From Osmia lignaria lignaria (taxonomy: Eukaryota > Arthropoda > Insecta > Hymenoptera > Megachilidae): a stretch of 64,000 nucleotides of DNA. How positions within the stretch are numbered: position 1 is the stretch's first letter; each line of letters starts with the position of its first letter. The stretch is from contig NW_027478158.1 in the NCBI RefSeq assembly GCF_051020975.1, positions 7,874,001 to 7,938,000 of the forward strand, read 5' to 3'. This document shows, piece by piece, positions 25,619 through 38,718 of the stretch. The position numbers were made by a program, and so were the translations under genes. A model generated the notes under the pieces. The model did no database searches. It had not been told where the DNA came from and saw only the letters and a program-made list of their open reading frames with translations.

Positions 25619-26581
25619 GATCAGAAGCGTAGTTCTCGAGATATATCGAGATATTTAAAAGTTCCGAAGCCGCACAAACATAATAGGGATACAGAAACAC
25701 CGTGGCCCCTTTCTTTGAGATAACTCTGCACGATTGCGAGCTGGAAATGCCACTTCCAGTTAAGCTGTGCAGAAGAAGAACAACAAGAAGAAGAAATATC
25801 TCGAAATATGTCCATCAGGACCCTTCCCTTGAGATAAATCTGCAAATATCTCGGAAACGAAGCGAGCTATGGCAAAATGTTAAGGGACCTTTTTTGTAGA
25901 GAATAATGTTTCCTACAATTTACGTTCTATGATATTTTTTGATCAGAAGCGTAGTTTTCGAGATATATCGAGATATTTAAAAGTTCCGAAGCCGCACCAA
26001 CATAATAGAGATACAGAAACACCGTGGCCCCTTTCTTTGAGATAAATCTGCACTATTGCGAGCTGCAAATGCCACTTCCAGCTTAGCTGTGCAGAAGAAC
26101 AACAAGAAGAAGAAATATCTCGAAATATGTCCGTCAGGCCCCTTCCCTTGAGATAAATCTGCAAATATCTCGGAAACGAAGCGAGCTATGGCAAAATGTT
26201 TAGAGACCTTTCTTGTAGAGAAATAAGTTTCCTACTTTTTATGTAGTATGATATTTTTTGATCAGATGCGTAGTTCTCGAGATATATCAAGATATTTAAA
26301 AGTTCCGAAGCCGCACCAACATAATAGAGATACAGAAACACCGTGGCCCCTCTCTTTGAGATAACTCTGCACTATTGCGAGCTGGAAATGCCACTTCCAG
26401 TTTAGCTGTGCAGAAGAAGAACAACAAGAAGAAGAAATATCTCGAAATATGTCCGTTAGGCCCCTTCCCTTGAGATAAATCTGCAAATATCTCGGAAACG
26501 AAGCGAGCTATGGCAAAATGTTAAGAGACCTTTTTTGTAGAGAATTATGTTTCCTACAATTTACGTTCTCTGATATTTTTT
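25619..26581 (+). repeat. Three-unit cassette, copy 2; contains the 319-base unit
   Basis: It matches copy 1 at a shift of 15 units. The first unit reads CGCACAAACATAATAGGG, also seen at 27,226. The middle unit (25,941-26,259) has lost one GAA from the purine tract, reading GCAGAAGAACAACAAG, which explains the 319-base length. Confidence 0.8.
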
Positions 26582-29284
26582 GATCAGAAGCGTAGTTTTC
26601 GAGATATATCGAGATATTTAAAAGTTCCGAAGCCGCACCAACATAATAGAGATACAGAAACACCGTGGCCCCTTTCTTTGAGATAACTCTGCACTATTGC
26701 GACCTGCAAATGCCACTTCCAGCTTAGCTGTGCAGAAGAGGAACAACAAGAAGAAGAAATATGTCGGAATATGTCCGTCAGGCCCCTTCCCTTGAGATAA
26801 ATCTGCAAATATCTCGGAAACGAAGCGAGCTATGGCAAAATGTTAAGAGACCTTTTTTGTAGAGAATTAAGTTTCCTACTTTTTATGTTCTATGATATTT
26901 TTCGATCAGAGGCGTAGTTCTCGAGATATATCAAGATATTTAAAAGTTCCGAAGCCGCACCAACATAATAGAGATACAGAAACACCGTGGCCCCTTTCTT
27001 TGAGATAACTGTGCACTAGTGCGAGCCGCAAATGCCACTTCCAGCTTAGCTGTGCAGAAGAAGAACAACAAGAAGAAGAAATATCTCGAAATATGTCCGT
27101 CAGGCCAGTTCCTTTGAGCTGAATCTGCAAATATCTCGGAAACGAAGCGAGCTATGGCAAAATGTTAAGAGACGTTTTTTGTAGAGAATTATGTTTCCTA
27201 CAATTTATGTTCTATGATATTTTTTGATCAGAAGCGTAGTTCTCGAGATATATCGAGATATTTAAAAGTTCCGAAGCCGCACAAACATAATAGGGATACA
27301 GAAACACCGTGGCCCCTTTCTTTGAGATAACTCTGCACGATTGCGAGCTGGAAATGCCACTTCCAGTTTAGCTGTGCAGAAGAAGAACAACAAGAAGAAG
27401 AAATATCTCGAAATATGTCCATCAGGACCCTTCCCTTGAGATAAATCTGCAAATATCTCGGAAACGAAGCGAGCTATGGCAAAATGTTAAGGGACCTTTT
27501 TTGTAGAGAATAATGTTTCCTACAATTTACGTTCTATGATATTTTTTGATCAGAAGCGTAGTTCTCGAGATATATCGAGATATTTAAAAGTTCCGAAGCC
27601 GCACCAACATAATAGGGATACAGAAACACCGTGGCCCCTTTCTTTGAGATAACTCTGCACGATTGCGAGCTGGAAATGCAACTTCCAGTTTAGCTGTGCA
27701 GAAGAAGAACAACAAGAAGAAGAAATATCTCGAAATATGTCCATCAGGACCCTTCCCTTGAGATAAATCTGCAAATATCTCGGAAACGAAGCGAGCTATG
27801 GCAAAATGTTAAGGGACCTTTTTTGTAGAGAATAATGTTTCCTACAATTTACGTTCTATGATATTTTTTGATCAGAAGCGTAGTTTTCGAGATATATCGA
27901 GATATTTAAAAGTTCCGAAGCCGCACCAACATAATAGAGATACAGAAACACCGTGGCCCCTTTCTTTGAGATAACTCTGCACTATTGCGACCTGCAAATG
28001 CCACTTCCAGCTTAGCTGTGCAGAAGAGGAACAACAAGAAGAAGAAATATGTCGGAATATGTCCGTCAGGCCCCTTCCCTTGAGATAAATCTGCAAATAT
28101 CTCGGAAACGAAGCGAGCTATGGCAAAATGTTAAGAGACCTTTGTTGTAGAGAATTAAGTTTCCTACTTTTTATGTTCTATGATATTTTTCGATCAGAGG
28201 CGTAGTTCTCGAGATATATCAAGATATTTAAAAGTTCCGAAGCCGCACCAACATAATAGAGATACAGAAACACCGTGGCCCCTTTCTTTGAGATAACTCT
28301 GCACTATTGCGCGCTGCAAATGCCACTTCCAGCTTAGCTGTGCAGAAGAAGAACAACAAGAAGAAGAAATATCTCGAAATATGTCCGTCAGGCCCCTTCC
28401 CTTGAGATAAATCTGCAAATGTCTCGGAAACGAAGCGAGCTATGGCAAAATGTTAAGAGACCTTTTTTGTAGCGAATTAAGTTTCCTACTTTTTATGTTC
28501 TATGATATTTTTCGATCAGAAGCGTAGTTTTCGAGATATATCGAGATATTTAAAAGTTCCGAAGCCGCACCAACATAATAGAGATACAGAAACACCGTGG
28601 CCCCTTTCTTTGAGATAACTCTGCACTATTGCGAGCTGCAAATGCCACTTCCAGCTTAGCTGTGGAGAGGAAGAACAACAAGAAGAAGAAATATCTCGAA
28701 ATATGTCCGTCAGGCCAGTTCCTTTGAGCTGAATCTGCAAATATCTCGGAAACGAAGCGAGCTATGGCAAAATGTTAAGAGACGTTTTTTGTAGAGAATT
28801 ATGTTTCCTACAATTTATGTTCTATGATATTTTTTGATCAGAAGCGTAGTTCTCGAGATATATCGAGATATTTAAAAGTTCCGAAGCCGCACCAACATAA
28901 TAGGGATACAGAAACACCGTGGCCCCTTTCTTTGAGATAACTCTGCACTATTGCGCGCTGCAAATGCCACTTCCAGCTTAGCTGTGCAGAAGAAGAACAA
29001 CAAGAAGAAGAAATATCTCGAAATATGTCCGTCAGGCCCCTTCCCTTGAGATAAATCTGCAAATGTCTCGGAAACGAAGCGAGCTATGGCAAAATGTTAA
29101 GAGACCTTTTTTGTAGAGAATTAAGTTTCCTACTTTTTATGTTCTATGATATTTTTCGATCAGAGGCGTAGTTCTCGAGATATATCAAGATATTTAAAAG
29201 TTCCGAAGCCGCACCAACATAATAGAGATACAGAAACACCGTGGCCCCTTTCTTTGAGATAACTCTGCACTATTGCGCGCTGCA

Positions 29285-31157
29285 AATGCCACTTCCAGCT
29301 TAGCTGTGCAGAAGAAGAACAACAAGAAGAAGAAATATCTCGAAATATGTCCGTCAGGCCCCTTCCCTTGAGATAAATCTGCAAATATCTCGGAAACGAA
29401 GCGAGCTATGGCAAAATGTTAAGAGACCTTTTTTGTAGAGAATTACGTTTCCTACTTTTTACGTTCTATGATATTTTTTGATCAGATGCGTAGTTCTCGA
29501 GATATATCAAGATATTTAAAAGTTCCGAAGCCGCACCAACATAATAGAGATACAGAAACACCGTGGCCCCTTTCTTTGAGATAAGTCTGCACTAGTGCGA
29601 GCCGCAAATGCCACTTCCAGCTTAGCTGTGCAGAAGAAGAACAACAAGAAGTAGAAATATCTCGAAATATGTCCGTCAGGCCCCTTCCCTTGAGATAAAT
29701 CTGCAAATATCTCGGAAACGAAGCGAGCTATGGCAAAATGTTAAGAGACCTTTTTTGTAGAGAATTAAGTTTCCTACTTTTTATGTTCTATGATATTTTT
29801 TGATCAGATGCGTAGTTCTCGAGATATATCAAGATATTTAAAAGTTCCGAAGCCGCACCAACATAATAGAGATACAGAAACACCGTGGCCCCTTTCTTTG
29901 AGATAACTCTGCACTATTGCGAGCTGCAAATGCCACTTCCAGCTTAGCTGTTGAGAGGAAGAACAACAAGAAGAAGAAATATCTCGAAATATGTCCGTCA
30001 GGCCAGTTCCTTTGAGCTGAATCTGCAAATATCTCGGAAACGAAGCGAGCTATGGCAAAATGTTAAGAGACGTTTTTTGTAGAGAATTATGTTTCCTACA
30101 ATTTATGTTCTATGATATTTTTTGATCAGAAGCGTAGTTCTCGAGATATATCGAGATATTTAAAAGTTCCGAAGCCGCACCAACATAATAGGGATACAGA
30201 AACACCGTGGCCCCTTTCTTTGAGATAACTCTGCACGATTGCGAGCTGGAAATGCCACTTCCAGTTTAGGTGTGCAGAAGAAGAACAACAAGAAGAAGAA
30301 ATATCTCGAAATATGTCCATCAGGACCCTTCCCTTGAGATAAATCTGCAAATATCTCGGAAACGAAGCGAGCTATGGCAAAATGTTAAGGGACCTTTTTT
30401 GTAGAGAATAATGTTTCCTACAATTCACGTTCTATGATATTTTTTGATCAGAAGCGTAGTTTTCGAGATATATCGAGATATTTAAAAGTTCCGAAGCCGC
30501 ACCAACATAATAGAGATACAGAAACACCGTGGCCCCTTTCTTTGAGATAAATCTGCACTATTGCGAGCTGCAAATGCCACTTCCAGCTTAGCTGTGCAGA
30601 AGAAGAACAACAAGAAGAAGAAATATCTCGAAATATGTCCGTCAGGCCCCTTCCCTTGAGATAAATCTGCAAATATCTCGGAAACGAAGCGAGCTATGGC
30701 AAAATGTTTAGAGACCTTTCTTGTAGAGAAATAAGTTTTCTACTTTTTATGTAGTATGATATTTTTTGATCAGATGCGTAGTTCTCGAGATATATCAAGA
30801 TATTTAAAAGTTCCGAAGCCGCACCAACATAATAGAGATACAGAAACACCGTGGCCCCTCTCTTTGAGATAACTCTGCACTATTGCGAGCTGGAAATGCC
30901 ACTTCCAGTTTAGCTGTGCAGAAGAAGAACAACAAGAAGAAGAAATATCTCGAAATATGTCCGTTAGGCCCCTTCCCTTGAGATAAATCTGCAAATATCT
31001 CGGAAACGGAGCGAGCTATGGCAAAATGTTAAGAGACCTTTTTTGTAGAGAATTATGTTTCCTACAATTTACGTTCTCTGATATTTTTTGATCAGAAGCG
31101 TAGTTTTCGAGATATATCGAGATATTTAAAAGTTCCGAAGCCGCACCAACATAATAG
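29285..31157 (+). repeat. Block of about six units, copied in tandem at 31,861 (shift 8 units)
   Basis: At a 2,576-base shift both copies have AAGAAGTAGAAATATC, CAGTTTAGGTGTGCAG and AAGTTTTCTACTTTTT. Differences noted are CTGTTGAGAGG against CTGTGGAGAGG, CAATTCACG against CAATTTACG, and AAACGGAGCG against AAACGAAGCG. It includes copy 3 of the three-unit cassette. Confidence 0.85.
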
Positions 31158-31860
31158 GGATACAGAAACACCGTGGCCCCTTTCTTTGAGATAACTCTGC
31201 ACTATTGCGCGCTGCAAATGCCACTTCCAGCTTAGCTGTGCAGAAGAAGAACAACAAGAAGAAGAAATATCTCGAAATATGTCCGTCAGGCCCCTTCCCT
31301 TGAGATAAATCTGCAAATGTCTCGGAAACGAAGCGAGCTATGGCAAAATGTTAAGAGACCTTTTTTGTAGAGAATTAAGTTTCCTACTTTTTATGTTCTA
31401 TGATATTTTTCGATCAGAGGCGTAGTTCTCGAGATATATCAAGATATTTAAAAGTTCCGAAGCCGCACCAACATAATAGAGATACAGAAACACCGTGGCC
31501 CCTTTCTTTGAGATAACTCTGCACTATTGCGCGCTGCAAATGCCACTTCCAGCTTAGCTGTGCAGAAGAAGAACAACAAGAAGAAGAAATATCTCGAAAT
31601 ATGTCCGTCAGGCCCCTTCCCTTGAGATAAATCTGCAAATATCTCGGAAACGAAGCGAGCTATGGCAAAATGTTAAGAGACCTTTTTTGTAGAGAATTAC
31701 GTTTCCTACTTTTTACGTTCTATGATATTTTTTGATCAGATGCGTAGTTCTCGAGATATATCAAGATATTTAAAAGTTCCGAAGCCGCACCAACATAATA
31801 GAGATACAGAAACACCGTGGCCCCTTTCTTTGAGATAAGTCTGCACTAGTGCGAGCCGCA

Positions 31861-33733
31861 AATGCCACTTCCAGCTTAGCTGTGCAGAAGAAGAACAACA
31901 AGAAGAAGAAATATCTCGAAATATGTCCGTCAGGCCCCTTCCCTTGAGATAAATCTGCAAATATCTCGGAAACGAAGCGAGCTATGGCAAAATGTTAAGA
32001 GACCTTTTTTGTAGAGAATTACGTTTCCTACTTTTTACGTTCTATGATATTTTTTGATCAGATGCGTAGTTCTCGAGATATATCAAGATATTTAAAAGTT
32101 CCGAAGCCGCACCAACATAATAGAGATACAGAAACACCGTGGCCCCTTTCTTTGAGATAAGTCTGCACTAGTGCGAGCCGCAAATGCCACTTCCAGCTTA
32201 GCTGTGCAGAAGAAGAACAACAAGAAGTAGAAATATCTCGAAATATGTCCGTCAGGCCCCTTCCCTTGAGATAAATCTGCAAATATCTCGGAAACGAAGC
32301 GAGCTATGGCAAAATGTTAAGAGACCTTTTTTGTAGAGAATTAAGTTTCCTACTTTTTATGTTCTATGATATTTTTTGATCAGATGCGTAGTTCTCGAGA
32401 TATATCAAGATATTTAAAAGTTCCGAAGCCGCACCAACATAATAGAGATACAGAAACACCGTGGCCCCTTTCTTTGAGATAACTCTGCACTATTGCGAGC
32501 TGCAAATGCCACTTCCAGCTTAGCTGTGGAGAGGAAGAACAACAAGAAGAAGAAATATCTCGAAATATGTCCGTCAGGCCAGTTCCTTTGAGCTGAATCT
32601 GCAAATATCTCGGAAACGAAGCGAGCTATGGCAAAATGTTAAGAGACGTTTTTTGTAGAGAATTATGTTTCCTACAATTTATGTTCTATGATATTTTTTG
32701 ATCAGAAGCGTAGTTCTCGAGATATATCGAGATATTTAAAAGTTCCGAAGCCGCACCAACATAATAGGGATACAGAAACACCGTGGCCCCTTTCTTTGAG
32801 ATAACTCTGCACGATTGCGAGCTGGAAATGCCACTTCCAGTTTAGGTGTGCAGAAGAAGAACAACAAGAAGAAGAAATATCTCGAAATATGTCCATCAGG
32901 ACCCTTCCCTTGAGATAAATCTGCAAATATCTCGGAAACGAAGCGAGCTATGGCAAAATGTTAAGGGACCTTTTTTGTAGAGAATAATGTTTCCTACAAT
33001 TTACGTTCTATGATATTTTTTGATCAGAAGCGTAGTTTTCGAGATATATCGAGATATTTAAAAGTTCCGAAGCCGCACCAACATAATAGAGATACAGAAA
33101 CACCGTGGCCCCTTTCTTTGAGATAAATCTGCACTATTGCGAGCTGCAAATGCCACTTCCAGCTTAGCTGTGCAGAAGAAGAACAACAAGAAGAAGAAAT
33201 ATCTCGAAATATGTCCGTCAGGCCCCTTCCCTTGAGATAAATCTGCAAATATCTCGGAAACGAAGCGAGCTATGGCAAAATGTTTAGAGACCTTTCTTGT
33301 AGAGAAATAAGTTTTCTACTTTTTATGTAGTATGATATTTTTTGATCAGATGCGTAGTTCTCGAGATATATCAAGATATTTAAAAGTTCCGAAGCCGCAC
33401 CAACATAATAGAGATACAGAAACACCGTGGCCCCTCTCTTTGAGATAACTCTGCACTATTGCGAGCTGGAAATGCCACTTCCAGTTTAGCTGTGCAGAAG
33501 AAGAACAACAAGAAGAAGAAATATCTCGAAATATGTCCGTTAGGCCCCTTCCCTTGAGATAAATCTGCAAATATCTCGGAAACGAAGCGAGCTATGGCAA
33601 AATGTTAAGAGACCTTTTTTGTAGAGAATTATGTTTCCTACAATTTACGTTCTCTGATATTTTTTGATCAGAAGCGTAGTTTTCGAGATATATCGAGATA
33701 TTTAAAAGTTCCGAAGCCGCACCAACATAATAG
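31861..33733 (+). repeat. Second copy of the 29,285-31,157 block
   Basis: It is almost identical to the first. A third partial copy lies at about 36,790-38,045 (shift 14 units), sharing CTGTGGAGAGG and AAGTTTTCTAC but ending differently at CCGTCAGGCCCGTTCC near 38,043. Confidence 0.85.
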
Positions 33734-34631
33734 AGATACAGAAACACCGTGGCCCCTTTCTTTGAGATAACTCTGCACTATTGCGACCTGCAAATGCCAC
33801 TTCCAGCTTAGCTGTGCAGAAGAGGAACAACAAGAAGAAGAAATATGTCGGAATATGTCCGTCAGGCCCCTTCCCTTGAGATAAATCTGCAAATATCTCG
33901 GAAACGAAGCGAGCTATGGCAAAATGTTAAGAGACCTTTTTTGTAGAGAATTAAGTTTCCTACTTTTTATGTTCTATGATATTTTTCGATCAGAGGCGTA
34001 GTTCTCGAGATATATCAAGATATTTAAAAGTTCCGAAGCCGCACCAACATAATAGAGATACAGAAACACCGTGGCCCCTTTCTTTGAGATAACTCTGCAC
34101 TATTGCGCGCTGCAAATGCCACTTCCAGCTTAGCTGTGCAGAAGAAGAACAACAAGAAGAAGAAATATCTCGAAATATGTCCGTCAGGCCCCTTCCCTTG
34201 AGATAAATCTGCAAATATCTCGGAAACGAAGCGAGCTATGGCAAAATGTTAAGAGACCTTTTTTGTAGACAATTAAGTTTCCTACTTTTTATGGTCTATG
34301 ATATTTTTCGATCAGAGGCGTAGTTCTCGAGATATATCAAGATATTTAAAAGTTCCGAAGCCGCACCAACATAATAGAGATACTGAAACACCGTGGCCCC
34401 TTTCTTTGAGATAACTCTGCACTAGTGCGAGCCGCAAATGCCGCTTCCAGCTTAGCTGTGCAGAAGAAGAACAACAAGAAGAAGAAATATCTCGAAATAT
34501 GTCCGTCAGGCCCCTTCCCTCGAGATAAATCTGCAAATATCTCGGAAACGAAGCGAGCTATGGCAAAATGTTAAGAGACCTTTTTTGTAGAGAATTAAGT
34601 TTCCTACTTTTTATGTTCTATGATATTTTTT

Positions 34632-36243
34632 GATCAGATGCGTAGTTTTCGAGATATATCGAGATATGTAAAAGTTCCGAAGCCGCACCAACATAATAGA
34701 GATACAGAAACACCGTGGCCCCTTTCTTTGGGATAACTCTGCACTCTTGCGAGCTGCAAATGCCACTTCCAGCTTAGCTGTGCAGAAGAAGAACAACAAG
34801 AAGAAGAAATATCTCGAAATATGTCCGTCAGGCCACTTCCCTTGAGATAGATCTGCAAATATCTCGGAAACGAAGCGAGCTATGGCAAAATGTTAAGAGA
34901 CCTTTTTTGTAGAGAATTAAGTTTCCTACTTTTTATGTTCGATGATATTTTTTGATCAGATGCGTAGTTCTCGAGATATATCAAGATATTTAAAAGTTCC
35001 GAAACTGCACCAACATAATAGAGGTACAGAAACACCGTGGCCTCTTTCTTTGAGATAACTCTGCACTATTGCGAGCTGCAAATGCCACTTCGAGCTTAGC
35101 TGTGCAGAAGAAGAACAACAAGAAGAAGAAATATCTCGAAATATGTCCGTCAGGCCCCTTCCCTTGAGATAAATCTGCAAATATCTCGGAAACGAAGAGA
35201 GCTATGGCAAAATGTTAAGAGACCTTTTTTGTAGAGAATTAAGTTTCCTACTTTTCATGTTCTATGATATTTTTTGATCAGATGCGTAGTTCTCGAGATA
35301 TATCAAGATATTTAAAAGTTCCGAAGCCGCACCAACGTAATAGAGATACAGAAACACCGTGGCCCCTTTCTTTGAGATAACTCTGCACGATTGCGAGCTG
35401 GAAATGCCACTTCCAGTTTAGCTGTGCAGAAAAAGAACAACAAGAAGAAGAAATATCTCGAAATATGTCCATCAGGACCCTTCCCTTGAGATAAATCTGC
35501 AAATATCTCGGAAACGAAATGAGCTATGGCAAAATGTTAAGAGACCTTTTTTGTAGAGAATTATGTTTCCTACAATTTATGTTCTATGATATTTTTTGAT
35601 CAGAAGCGTAGTTTTCGAGATATATCGAGATATGTAAAAGTTCCGAAGCCGCACCAACATAATAGAGATACAGAAACACCGTGGCCCCTTTCTTTGGGAT
35701 AACTCTGCACTCTTGCGAGCTGCAAATGCCACTTCCAGCTTAGCTGTGCAGAAGAAGAACAACAAGAAGAAGAAATATCTCGAAATATGTCCGTCAGGCC
35801 ACTTCCCTTGAGATAAATCTGCAAATATCTCGGAAACGAAGCGAGCTATGGCAAAATGTTAAGAGACCTTTTTTGTAGAGAATTAAGTTTCCTACTTTTT
35901 ATGTTCGATGATATTTTTTTATCAGATGCGTAGTTCTCGAGGTATATCAAGATATTTAAAAGTTCCGAAGCTGCACCAACATAATAGAGGTACAGAAACA
36001 CCGTGGCCTCTTTCTTTGAGATAACTCTGCACTATTGCGAGCTGCAAATGCCACTTCGAGCTTAGCTGTGCAGAAGAAGAACAACAAGAAGAAGAAATAT
36101 CTCGAAATATGTCCGTCAGGCCCCTTCCCTTGAGATATATCTGCAAATATGTCGGAAACGAAGAGAGCTACGGCAAAATGTTAAGAGACCTTTTTTGTAG
36201 AGAATTAAGTTTCCTACTTTTCATGTTCTATGATATTTTTTGA
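34632..36243 (+). repeat. First run of unit types A-B-C-A-B
   Basis: Type A has GATATGTAAAAG, TTTGGGATAACTC, ACTCTTGCG and GGCCACTTCCC. Type B follows GTTCGATGATA and has CTGCACCAAC, AGAGGTACAG, GGCCTCTTTC and CACTTCGAGC. Type C has CCAACGTAATAG, ACGATTGCGAGCTGG, GCAGAAAAAGAAC, CCATCAGGACCC and GAAACGAAATGAG. I see none of these complete types upstream of 34.6 kb. The first A unit has a type I head (AGATGCG); the other A units I read have AGAAGCG, so a junction lies near 34,630-34,665. Confidence 0.8.
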
Positions 36244-36830
36244 TCAGATGCGTAATTCTCGAGATATATCAAGATATTTAAAAGTTCCGAAGCCGCACCA
36301 ACATAATAGAGATACAGAAACACCGTGGCCCCTTTCTTTGAGATAACTCTGCACTAGTGCGAGCCGCAAATGCCACTTCCAGCTTAGCTGTGCAGAAGAA
36401 GAACAACAAGAAGAAGAAATATCTCGAAATATGTCCGTCAGGCCCCTTCCCTTGAGATAAATCTGCAAATATCTCGGAAACGAAGCGAGCTATGGCAAAA
36501 TGTTAAGAGACCTTTTTTGTACAGAATTATGTTTCCTACTTTTTACGTTCTATGATATTTTTTGATCAGACGCGTAGTTCTCGAGATATATCAAGATATT
36601 TAAAAGTTCCGAAGCCGCACCAACATAATAGAGATACAGAAACACCGTGGCCCCTTTCCTCGAGATATCTCTGCACTATTGCGAGCTGTAAATGCCACTT
36701 CCAGCTTAGCTGTGCAGAAGAAGAACAACAAGAAGAAGAAATATCTCGAAATATGTCCGTCAGGCCCCTTCCCTTGAGATAAATATGCAAATATCTCGGA
36801 AACGAAGCGAGCTATGGCAAAATGTTAAGA
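35275..36830 (+). repeat. Five-unit block C-A-B-D-E, copied at 42,359 (shift 22 units)
   Basis: D has GCGTAATTCTCG and E has a GTACAGAATTATG boundary with AGACGCG and GAGATATCTCTGC. The order C, A, B, D, E with the ACGGCAAAATG mark recurs 7,084 bases on. The first copy has private AAATATGTCGG (36,146) and CTTTCCTCGAG (36,654). Confidence 0.8.
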
Positions 36831-38718
36831 GACCTTTTTTGTAGAGAATTAAGTTTCCTACTTTTTATGTTCTATGATATTTTTTGATCAGATGCGTAGT
36901 TCTCGAGATATATCAAGATATTTAAAAGTTCCGAAGCCGCACCAACATAATAGAGATACAGAAACACCGTGGCCCCTTTCTTTGAGATAACTCTGCACTA
37001 TTGCGAGCTGCAAATGCCACTTCCAGCTTAGCTGTGGAGAGGAAGAACAACAAGAAGAAGAAATATCTCGAAATATGTCCGTCAGGCCAGTTCCTTTGAG
37101 CTGAATCTGCAAATATCTCGGAAACGAAGCGAGCTATGGCAAAATGTTAAGAGACGTTTTTTGTAGAGAATTATGTTTCCTACAATTTATGTTCTATGAT
37201 ATTTTTTGATCAGAAGCGTAGTTCTCGAGATATATCGAGATATTTAAAAGTTCCGAAGCCGCACCAACATAATAGGGATACAGAAACACCGTGGCCCCTT
37301 TCTTTGAGATAACTCTGCACGATTGCGAGCTGGAAATGCCACTTCCAGTTTAGCTGTGCAGAAGAAGAACAACAAGAAGAAGAAATATCTCGAAATATGT
37401 CCATCAGGACCCTTCCCTTGAGATAAATCTGCAAATATCTCGGAAACGAAGCGAGCTATGGCAAAATGTTAAGGGACCTTTTTTGTAGAGAATAATGTTT
37501 CCTACAATTTACGTTCTATGATATTTTTTGATCAGAAGCGTAGTTTTCGAGATATATCGAGATATTTAAAAGTTCCGAAGCCGCACCAACATAATAGAGA
37601 TACAGAAACACCGTGGCCCCTTTCTTTGAGATAAATCTGCACTATTGCGAGCTGCAAATGCCACTTCCAGCTTAGCTGTGCAGAAGAAGAACAACAAGAA
37701 GAAGAAATATCTCGAAATATGTCCGTCAGGCCCCTTCCCTTGAGATAAATCTGCAAATATCTCGGAAACGAAGCGAGCAATGGCAAAATGTTTAGAGACC
37801 TTTCTTGTAGAGAAATAAGTTTTCTACTTTTTATGTAGTATGATATTTTTTGATCAGATGCGTAGTTCTCGAGATATATCAAGATATTTAAAAGTTCCGA
37901 AGCCGCACCAACATAATAGAGATACAGAAACACCGTGGCCCCTCTCTTTGAGATAACTCTGCACTATTGCGAGCTGGAAATGCCACTTCCAGTTTAGCTG
38001 TGCAGAAGAAGAACAACAAGAAGAAGAAATATCTCGAAATATGTCCGTCAGGCCCGTTCCTTTGAGCTGAATCTGCAAATATCTCGGAAACGAAGCGAGC
38101 TATGGCAAAATACTAAGAGACGTTTCTTGTAGAGAATTACGTTTCCTACAATTTATGTTCTATGATATTTTTTGATCAGAAGCGTAGTTTTCGAGATATA
38201 TCGAGATATTTAAAAGTTCCGAAGCCGCACCAACATAATAGAGATACAGAAACACCGTGGCTCCTTTCTTTGAGATAACTCTGCACTAGTGCGAGCCGCA
38301 AATGCCACTTCCAGCTTAGCTGTGCAGAAGAAGAACAACAAGAAGAAGAAATATCTCGAAATATGTCCGTCAGGCCCCTTCCCTTGAGATAAATCTGCAA
38401 ATATCTCGGAAACGAAGCGAGCTATGGCAAAATGTTAAGAGACTTTATTTGTAGAGAATTAAGTTTCCTACTTTTTATGTTCTACGATATTTTTTGATCA
38501 GATGCGTAGTTCTCGAGATATATCAAGATATTTAAAAGTTCCGAAGCCGCACCAACATAATAGAGATACAGAAACACCGTGGCCCCTTTCTTTGAGATAA
38601 CTCTGCACTATTGCGAGCTGCAAATGCCACTTCCAGCTTAGCTGTGCAGAGGAAGAACAACAAGAAGAAGAAATATCTCGAAATATGTCCGTCAGGCCAG
38701 TTCCTTTGAGCTGAATCT

